From NCBI GenBank assembly GCA_021200895.1, contig JAJQFX010000288.1:1-18407 (forward strand): DNA of 18,407 bases. The letters are read 5' to 3'. Positions 14,265 through 18,407 of this stretch are shown here, one piece after another; positions within the stretch are counted from its first letter, which is position 1; each line of letters opens with the position of its first letter. A model generated the notes under the pieces. The model worked only from the letters and a program-made list of their open reading frames with translations. It did no database searches and had not been told where the DNA came from. Origin of the DNA: Clostridiales bacterium (lineage in GTDB: Bacteria; Bacillota; Clostridia; Oscillospirales; Oscillospiraceae). A program made the position numbers and the translations under genes.

Positions 14265-15062
14265 ATGCTGCTTACCATCGACGTGGGCAACACCAACATG
14301 GTGTTCGGTGTCTTTCAGAACGGACGGCTGACCAACAGCTTCCGCCTCGTCACCGGGGCCACCCGCACCTCGGACGAAATCGGCCTCCAGGTGCGGGAGT
14401 ACTTCCAGTGTTTCGGCCTGGAGGTCAGCGAGGTGGAGGATGTCATCATCTGCTCCGTGGTACCCCGCATCATGCACTCGCTGAACAATGCCGTCATCAA
14501 GTACTTCAACCGCACCCCCATCGTCATCAATCAGGATGTCACCGCGGGCCTGCGGTACAGCGAGGGCTGCCAGTGGCGCTCCCACGGCGCGGACCGCAGC
14601 GTGGCCTGCGTCTCCGCCCTGGAGAAGTACGGCGCACCCCTCATCGTCCTGGACTTCGGCACCGCCACCACCGTGGACTGTATGGACCGGGACGGCGTCT
14701 ACCAAGGGGGCAGCATCCTGGCGGGCATCCAAATCTCCATGAACGCCCTCATCAGCGGCACAGCCCAGCTGCCCCAGGTAGAATTGCAGATGCCGGAGAC
14801 GGTGCTCTGCAAGGACACCGTCAGTCAAATCCAGTCCGGCGTCATGCAAGGCTATATCGGCGCCATGGAGCGGTTGATTGCCCGCAGCAGGGCGGAACTG
14901 GACTGCGAAGGGGAATGGGTCAAGGTGGTGGCCACCGGCGGCCTGGCCCGGCTGATTGCCGCCAACTCCACCCTCATCGACGTGGTGGACGGCAACCTGA
15001 TCCCCGACGGGCTGCATAGCATCTATCAGAAGTATCGCAGCCAAGGCGATAGAGCAGAGTAA
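14265..15062 (+). CDS. coaX: Type III pantothenate kinase
   Basis: A 265-residue CoaX, the ASKHA-fold kinase that phosphorylates pantothenate in the first step of CoA synthesis. Visible signatures are the N-terminal phosphate-1 motif TIDVGNTN (Asp6), SVVP (64-67), GADR (108-111, Asp110 the likely catalytic base), LDFGTATT (129-136) and GGSILAGIQISMNAL followed by TAQLP. The late VVATGGLA is the adenosine-motif region. AAGGAGG precedes the ATG. Type III kinases need a monovalent cation such as potassium and are not inhibited by CoA feedback. It lies behind the phosphodiesterase gene and is closed by a strong terminator. Confidence 0.96.
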   Translation: MLLTIDVGNTNMVFGVFQNGRLTNSFRLVTGATRTSDEIGLQVREYFQCFGLEVSEVEDVIICSVVPRIMHSLNNAVIKYFNRTPIVINQDVTAGLRYSEGCQWRSHGADRSVACVSALEKYGAPLIVLDFGTATTVDCMDRDGVYQGGSILAGIQISMNALISGTAQLPQVELQMPETVLCKDTVSQIQSGVMQGYIGAMERLIARSRAELDCEGEWVKVVATGGLARLIAANSTLIDVVDGNLIPDGLHSIYQKYRSQGDRAE

Positions 15063-15069
15063 GCAAAGC

Positions 15070-15104
15070 ACCCCGCCCTCCGATTGGAGGGCGGGGTTTC
15101 TCTA
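15070..15104 (+). terminator. Rho-independent terminator after coaX
   Basis: ACCCCGCCCTCC (15070-15081) pairs perfectly with GGAGGGCGGGGT (15086-15097), loop GATT, then TTTCTCT. It starts seven bases after the coaX stop. On the minus strand the stem is followed only by GCTTTGCTT, so leftward termination would be weaker. Confidence 0.9.
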
Positions 15105-15222
15105 TGCAGTATAGGGGGATACCGGGGTCTCTGAGGCGGCGGGGCAGACCGTTCCGTCAGTCACGGCCCGGCAGCCGCCCGGTCAGGCGGTCAGCCGCCG
15201 CCAAATCCCGGAGGGGCGCAGC

Positions 15223-15360
15223 TCAGCAGCCGCAGCCGCCGTTGCAGCCGCAGCCACAGCCATTGCCGCAGCCCCAGCCGCCGCCGCAGCAGCAGAACAA
15301 AATGACGATAAGAATCAGAATCCAGCAGCAGCTGCCACCACAACCGTTATTGCATCCCAT
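15223..15360 (-). CDS. Cys/Gly-rich single-span microprotein, possible spore-coat or membrane protein
   Basis: A 45-residue protein. The start at 15360 is fixed by AGGAGG nine bases upstream; a longer frame to 15438 runs through the leader. The layout is MGCNNGCGGS, a hydrophobic helix CCWILILIVILFCCC, then a Gly/Cys/Asn tail (GGGWGCGNGCGCG...). Twelve of the 45 residues are cysteine. It resembles the many short Gly/Cys-rich sporulation proteins of Firmicutes with one hydrophobic stretch (YjcZ-like in general layout), but I cannot assign a family. A close match to a mother-cell promoter lies upstream. The cysteines could cross-link or bind metal. Confidence 0.75.
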   Translation of the reverse strand: MGCNNGCGGSCCWILILIVILFCCCGGGWGCGNGCGCGCNGGCGC

Positions 15361-15374
15361 AGAAAAGTACCTCC

Positions 15375-15449
15375 TAAGATAAAATGTAAGGCGCAGGCGG
15401 TTCGCCCGTTCCTTGCGGCGGGGTCGGTTCCCGCTCACAGTTTATCTTA
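15375..15449. repeat. 13-bp inverted repeat flanking the leader of the Cys/Gly-rich gene
   Basis: TAAGATAAAATGT (15375-15387) and ACAGTTTATCTTA (15437-15449) are inverted copies with one mismatch, enclosing 49 GC-rich bases. The first copy abuts the ribosome binding site of the gene starting at 15360 and the second overlaps its candidate -10. Both are AT-rich in a GC-rich setting. Confidence 0.4.
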
Positions 15450-15470
15450 TGCCGGGGGTGGAAAAGGGTG
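15443..15470 (-). promoter_or_regulatory. Candidate sigma-K/sigma-E-type promoter for the Cys/Gly-rich gene
   Basis: Minus strand: CACC (15470-15467), 15 bases, CATAAGATA (15451-15443), a full match to the CATAnnnTA -10 of sigma-K promoters with an AC-containing -35 at one base shorter than the usual spacing. Predicted leader of about 75 bases before the ATG at 15360. Confidence 0.5.
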
Positions 15471-15494
15471 CGGGGGAGGTGTGATGGAGGCCGC

Positions 15495-16208
15495 TTACCC
15501 TTCTCTGTCCTTTTCCAGCGCCGCCATATATCCGGCAGTGATAATGCCAGCGGGCAGCGCAATAATAGCAATTCCGGCAAAGGACGACACCATCGCAACG
15601 ACCCGCCCTATCACAGTGACGGGATAAAGGTCGCCATAGCCCACGGTAGTCAGGCTGACGGTTGCCCAATAAACCGCGTCAAAAAAGGTATCAAAGGTGT
15701 CCGGCTCCACGTTGAAAATAATCAACGCGGAAATCAGAATGTAGCCTATCGCAAGGGTGCCGACGGCAATCAGAGAGTGCCTGGAGTTTCGTATCACTTC
15801 TTCGATTATGCGGACGCTTTTGGAATAGCGGAACAGCTTCACCGTCCGGAACACTCGAAACGTACGGAAAAGACGGAATACCTTTAAAATCCGGAAACTC
15901 CCGGCTAGCGCGGTGAAGGACGGCAAGATGCAAAGCAGGTCAATGATTGCCATCGGTGTAAAGGGGTAAAGCAAAAAGGACGCCTTGCCCTTGCTCAGTT
16001 TATAATCAGCGGTAGCCAGACGCAACAGGTAGTCCACGACAAAAATCACAGCGGCGGCATAGTCGATAACGTTAAACAGGGCGTTTGTCGATTTAAACAT
16101 CATAGGCACCAGGCTTATGATAATAACCGACATCATGCAATAATCGTATACGCGGCTGGCCGTCCCGCCGTCGGAAGGTTCTATGATTTCAAAAATTTTG
16201 AACCGCAT
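15495..16208 (-). CDS. Voltage-gated potassium channel (six-helix Kv type)
   Basis: A 237-residue ion channel with the full six-segment plan. S1 to S3 lie in about the first 100 residues (VIIISLVPMMF, VIDYAAAVIFVVDYLL, MAIIDLLCILPSF). S4 at 105-131 carries a positive charge at nearly every third position (FRILKVFRLFRTFRVFRTVK). S5 follows, then a pore loop with selectivity filter TTVGYGD (187-193), and S6 with the glycine hinge FAGIAIIALPAGI. The short cytosolic end has no RCK or cyclic-nucleotide domain. GGAAGG lies about ten bases before the ATG. It would conduct potassium out of the cell in response to membrane potential. It may share a transcript with the zeta-kinase gene upstream (58 bp). 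Confidence 0.93.
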   Translation of the reverse strand: MRFKIFEIIEPSDGGTASRVYDYCMMSVIIISLVPMMFKSTNALFNVIDYAAAVIFVVDYLLRLATADYKLSKGKASFLLYPFTPMAIIDLLCILPSFTALAGSFRILKVFRLFRTFRVFRTVKLFRYSKSVRIIEEVIRNSRHSLIAVGTLAIGYILISALIIFNVEPDTFDTFFDAVYWATVSLTTVGYGDLYPVTVIGRVVAMVSSFAGIAIIALPAGIITAGYMAALEKDREG

Positions 16209-16266
16209 ATAACGTGCGCCTTCCTTCTAAAATCAACGGGTTCGTGAGTGGCCTGGCCTTTTGCAC

Positions 16267-16824
16267 TTATTGCCCCGCCAGGTAGGCTTGCAACTCCAGC
16301 ACCCAGGCCGGACGGTAATCGCCCTTCAACAGCAGTTCCCCGTTGTGGTACTCCGCCACCTCGACAAAGCCGTTGTAATTATCGTAAAATACCGCCTCAT
16401 CGCAGTAGGGCAGCGCGTCCGCCACCGCTGCCCAGCGGGACGCGAACCGGCGTTTGACTGTATCCGCCGGAATCGTATGCCCGCCATGTGCCACCCGGTT
16501 CTCAATGCGCTGTAGGCTCTCATCCAAACTGTCCAGGCCCACATAGAACAGGCGGATATAATAACCGGCAGCCGAAGCCCGCTTCGCAGTGGTAAAGCCG
16601 TTCAGGGTGGTTTCCTGGGTGAAGCAAACGCCCTTTTCCAGGCAGTCCCGGATACGACGCACCGCGATTTTCCCGCCCTTCAGGTTGTCGCCACCAGCCT
16701 TTGCTGCGGCGATTTTATCCACGTCAATGACAATGCCCAAGTCCTTCATCTGACCTCGGAGAACGCCGGTCAGGGAACTTTTCCCTGCACCGTTGACGCC
16801 ACCAATGATAGTGAATGTTTTCAT
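16267..16824 (-). CDS. Zeta-toxin-like P-loop kinase
   Basis: A 185-residue P-loop kinase. Walker A GGVNGAGKSSL (8-18), an acidic DVDKIA with the candidate catalytic Asp at 36, QETTLNG (70-76), and the basic lid ENRVAHGGHTIPADTVKRRF (108-127). This is the pattern of zeta/PezT-related kinases, whose well-studied members phosphorylate UDP-GlcNAc and poison cell-wall synthesis. Short, chromosomally encoded relatives are common and their toxicity is often untested. The start at 16824 is chosen for AAAGGAG seven bases upstream; the frame extends to 16887 but without a site. No epsilon or PezA antitoxin is recognisable; the genes immediately upstream are a damaged short ORF, a DUF4160 protein and an unknown. 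Confidence 0.85.
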   Translation of the reverse strand: MKTFTIIGGVNGAGKSSLTGVLRGQMKDLGIVIDVDKIAAAKAGGDNLKGGKIAVRRIRDCLEKGVCFTQETTLNGFTTAKRASAAGYYIRLFYVGLDSLDESLQRIENRVAHGGHTIPADTVKRRFASRWAAVADALPYCDEAVFYDNYNGFVEVAEYHNGELLLKGDYRPAWVLELQAYLAGQ

Positions 16825-16903
16825 ATGGGAATCTCCTTTCCCTGATGGATGCCAGCCGATTGACAAACACATAGGTCGCCATATCATCGGAGATAGCTAC
16901 CAT
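16821..16903 (-). pseudogene. Short ORF between DUF4160 and zeta genes, apparently frameshifted
   Basis: From the ATG at 16903 the frame reads MVAISDDMATYVFVNRLASIRE, then continues as RRFPYEN into the zeta gene, ending only at 16724. Adding one base in the short A run (16837-16839 on the plus strand) would instead give a C-terminus ending KEIPI with its TGA overlapping the zeta ATG (ATGA, 16824-16821), the layout of coupled genes. The 20-odd in-frame residues look like real protein. It may be a small antitoxin or coupling peptide that was damaged, or the tail of a lost gene. Family unknown. Confidence 0.4.
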
Positions 16904-16905
16904 GT

Positions 16906-17181
16906 TCAGCAATAATAGGAAATCTCTCCGAAAAACTCCAGCCAGCGGGCCTGAATTTCTCCGCTGCGGGCTTCAATGACCCGCATAATATCCCGAAGCA
17001 CCCGGTCTGGGATGTGGGATTTGTTGTGGCACAGATAGCATTTCCCTGTGGAGGTTATCCAAATTTTTGTGGCGTTGGGGTTTGCCTTTTCCGCCACATG
17101 GACGTGAAAGGGTTCCAGCGGCTCGTTTTCGTTGGCCCAGAAGAAAACTGTGTAGGAACCGATTTTAAAGATTTGCGGCAT
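16906..17181 (-). CDS. DUF4160 protein
   Basis: A 91-residue protein with the DUF4160 signature: MPQIFKIGSYTVFFWANENEPLEPFHVHV at the start (IF.IG.Y..FF..NE..EP.HVHV), then KIWI, and a C-terminal helix ending ARWLEFFGE. GGGAGGG lies seven bases upstream of the ATG at 17181. The family is widespread, commonly in tandem with another small gene, and is often suspected to be part of toxin-antitoxin-like pairs, but no activity is established. The gene overlaps its upstream neighbour by 17 bp and ends 2 bp before the damaged short ORF that leads into the zeta-like kinase, so the block is probably one transcript. Confidence 0.85.
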   Translation of the reverse strand: MPQIFKIGSYTVFFWANENEPLEPFHVHVAEKANPNATKIWITSTGKCYLCHNKSHIPDRVLRDIMRVIEARSGEIQARWLEFFGEISYYC

Positions 17182-17437
17182 TTGCGAACCCTCCCCGCTG
17201 GGAAAACTCCAAAATCAGGTGCGCCGTAGAACGAATCACTTCCTCATACCGCGCCAACTCCTCCTCAGTGAAGCCGTGATTGTCCTCCCACTGATAGCCG
17301 GGTACCCAGCAGACGGCATTGTGGAAAAAATCCACATCGTCCGGCTTTTCCACATAGACCTTGACCCGGCCGTCCGGCTTCATTTCGGTGTGGACGATTT
17401 CTGTGTTGTCAGATAAGGTTAAAAATGGATACATCAT
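17165..17437 (-). CDS. Unrecognised 90-residue protein paired with DUF4160
   Basis: The start at 17437 is set by AGGAGG eight bases upstream; ATG 17434 is an alternative and a GTG at 17446 is too close to the ribosome site. The product is acidic and soluble: a beta-rich first half (MMYPFLTLSDNTEIVHTEM, VKVYVEKPDDVDFF) and a helical second half (TEEELARYEEVIRSTAHLILEFSQRGG). I recall similar proteins next to DUF4160 genes but no named function. It overlaps the DUF4160 gene by 17 bp and starts 28 bp after the lepA stop, with no terminator between, so it probably depends on lepA transcription or a promoter inside lepA. Confidence 0.75.
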   Translation of the reverse strand: MMYPFLTLSDNTEIVHTEMKPDGRVKVYVEKPDDVDFFHNAVCWVPGYQWEDNHGFTEEELARYEEVIRSTAHLILEFSQRGGFANAANL

Positions 17438-17465
17438 AGAAAGCACCTCCTGTTCCTGAAAGAAG

Positions 17466-18407
17466 CTATTCGTCCAGCTTCAACACCGCCATAAACGCCT
17501 CCGTGGGAATCTGCACCGTCCCCAGCGTCCGCATCTTTTTCTTCCCCTCTTTCTGCTTCTCCAGCAGCTTCTTCTTCCGGGTGATGTCTCCGCCGTAGCA
17601 CTTGGCCAGCACGTCCTTCCGCATGGCCTTCACCGTCTCCCGGGCGATGATTTTCCCGCCGATAGCCGCCTGAATGGGCACCTCGAAGAGCTGGCGGGGG
17701 ATGTTCTCCTTCAGCTTCTCGCAGATTTTCCGGGCGCGGCCATAGGCCTTGTCCTTGTGGGCGATGAAGCTGAGGGCATCCACCTGGTCGCCGTTTAAGA
17801 GCAGGTCGATTTTCACCAGCTGACTGGGCTGATAGCCGTCCAGCTCATAGTCCAGGGAGGCGTAGCCCTTGGTGTGGGCCTTCAGCGTGTCGAAGAAGTC
17901 GTAGATGATTTCGTTCAGGGGCATTTTATAGTGCAGCTCCACCAGGTTGGTGTCCAGATACTGCATATCCCCAAACTGCCCCCGCCTGTCCTGGCACATG
18001 GGCATGATGTTGCCCACGAACTCCTGGGGGGTGATGATGCTGACGTTCACATAGGGCTCCCTGGCCTCCGCGATTTGGCCGGGGTCGGGGTAGTCGTGGG
18101 GGTTGTCCACATAAATGATACTGCCATCCGTCTTGACGATTTCGTAAATCACGCTGGGGAGGGTGGTCACCAGCTCCAGGTCGAACTCCCGCTCCAGCCG
18201 CTCCTGAATGATTTCCATATGCAGCATCCCCAGGAAGCCGCAGCGGAAGCCGAAGCCCAGGGCCACCGAGCTCTCCGGCTCGAAAGACAGGGAGGCGTCG
18301 TTGAGCTGGAGCTTCTCCAGGGCGTCCCGCAGGTCGGGGTACTTGCTGCCGTCCTCGGTGTAAATGCCGCAGTAGACCATGGGCTGGGCGGGCTTGTAGC
18401 CGGGCAG
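17466..18407 (-). CDS. lepA: Elongation factor 4 (LepA), C-terminal half, cut by the window edge
   Basis: The last 313 residues of a protein that is normally about 600; the open frame runs off the right edge, upstream of the internal ATG at 18380 (LPGYKPAQPMV). LepA is a ribosome-associated GTPase that back-translocates or assists ribosomes under stress. The GTPase domain is outside the window. Visible are the EF-G-like domains (LEPA segment FGFRCGFLGMLHMEIIQERLEREF, and the domain V-like EPYVNVSIITPQEFVGNIM) and the LepA-specific C-terminal domain (AKCYGGDITRKKKLLEKQ, ending QIPTEAFMAVLKLDE). In many Firmicutes hemW/hrcA follow lepA; here the zeta/DUF4160 block does. Confidence 0.97.
   Translation of the reverse strand: MPGYKPAQPMVYCGIYTEDGSKYPDLRDALEKLQLNDASLSFEPESSVALGFGFRCGFLGMLHMEIIQERLEREFDLELVTTLPSVIYEIVKTDGSIIYVDNPHDYPDPGQIAEAREPYVNVSIITPQEFVGNIMPMCQDRRGQFGDMQYLDTNLVELHYKMPLNEIIYDFFDTLKAHTKGYASLDYELDGYQPSQLVKIDLLLNGDQVDALSFIAHKDKAYGRARKICEKLKENIPRQLFEVPIQAAIGGKIIARETVKAMRKDVLAKCYGGDITRKKKLLEKQKEGKKKMRTLGTVQIPTEAFMAVLKLDE

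Noticed and set aside
15104..15382. 92-codon Pro/Gln-rich ORF on the plus strand
   Set aside because: It is antisense to the Cys/Gly-rich microprotein; its PQ repeats are simply the complement of the Gly/Cys codons.

Overview
The window looks like chromosome from a GC-rich, endospore-forming, anaerobic Firmicute, most likely an Oscillospiraceae/Ruminococcaceae-type gut Clostridium relative. This rests on the sporulation genes (dipicolinate synthase dpaAB and germination protein ypeB), the strong AGGAGG ribosome binding sites, and the dense gene packing on both strands. Organism assignment is inference; no rRNA or tRNA gene is present.

Layout, left to right. (1) 1-583: an AT-richer 5'-truncated gene that looks foreign compared with everything after it. 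It is followed by a strong hairpin terminator and a RidA-family gene on the minus strand. (2) 1094-4047: a divergent promoter pair with mirror-image -35 elements drives ridA leftwards and a ruvC-ruvA-ruvB-ypsA(DUF1273/SLOG) operon rightwards, which ends in a perfect hairpin. (3) 4034-5572: dpaA-dpaB, making spore dipicolinic acid, with a candidate mother-cell promoter. (4) 5644-8660: minus strand. An AMP-forming acyl-CoA synthetase is split by a single-base frameshift. A 354-bp gap follows, with a hairpin, a pure purine tract and a possible 25-residue ORF. Then comes a ketopantoate-reductase-like gene. (5) 8745-12646: plus strand. ypeB without an adjacent sleB; trpS behind a structured leader that is not a T-box; and a WecA/TagO-type lipid-phosphate sugar transferase that appears to start at a non-AUG codon. 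(6) 12649-13667: minus-strand cassette of three unrecognised small proteins. (7) 13775-15104: plus-strand YfcE-type phosphodiesterase and coaX (type III pantothenate kinase), with a terminator. (8) 15223-16208: minus-strand Cys/Gly-rich membrane microprotein and a voltage-gated potassium channel. (9) 16267-17437: minus-strand zeta-toxin-like kinase cassette with a DUF4160 protein and an unrecognised partner, placed directly behind lepA (17466 to the right edge, partial).

How it fits together. Three sites resemble sigma-K/sigma-E mother-cell promoters (AC, 15-16 bases, then CATA-N3-T). They precede dpaAB, the three-gene cassette and the Cys/Gly-rich microprotein, suggesting that the two unknown loci belong to the spore programme. 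CoA supply is represented twice (ketopantoate reductase and CoaX). The most accessory-looking parts are the left edge and the zeta-toxin block behind lepA.

I found no CRISPR array, insertion sequence, phage block or complete new defence system. The best candidates for undescribed biology are the three-gene small-protein cassette, the zeta-kinase block, the trpS leader and the purine-tract region.
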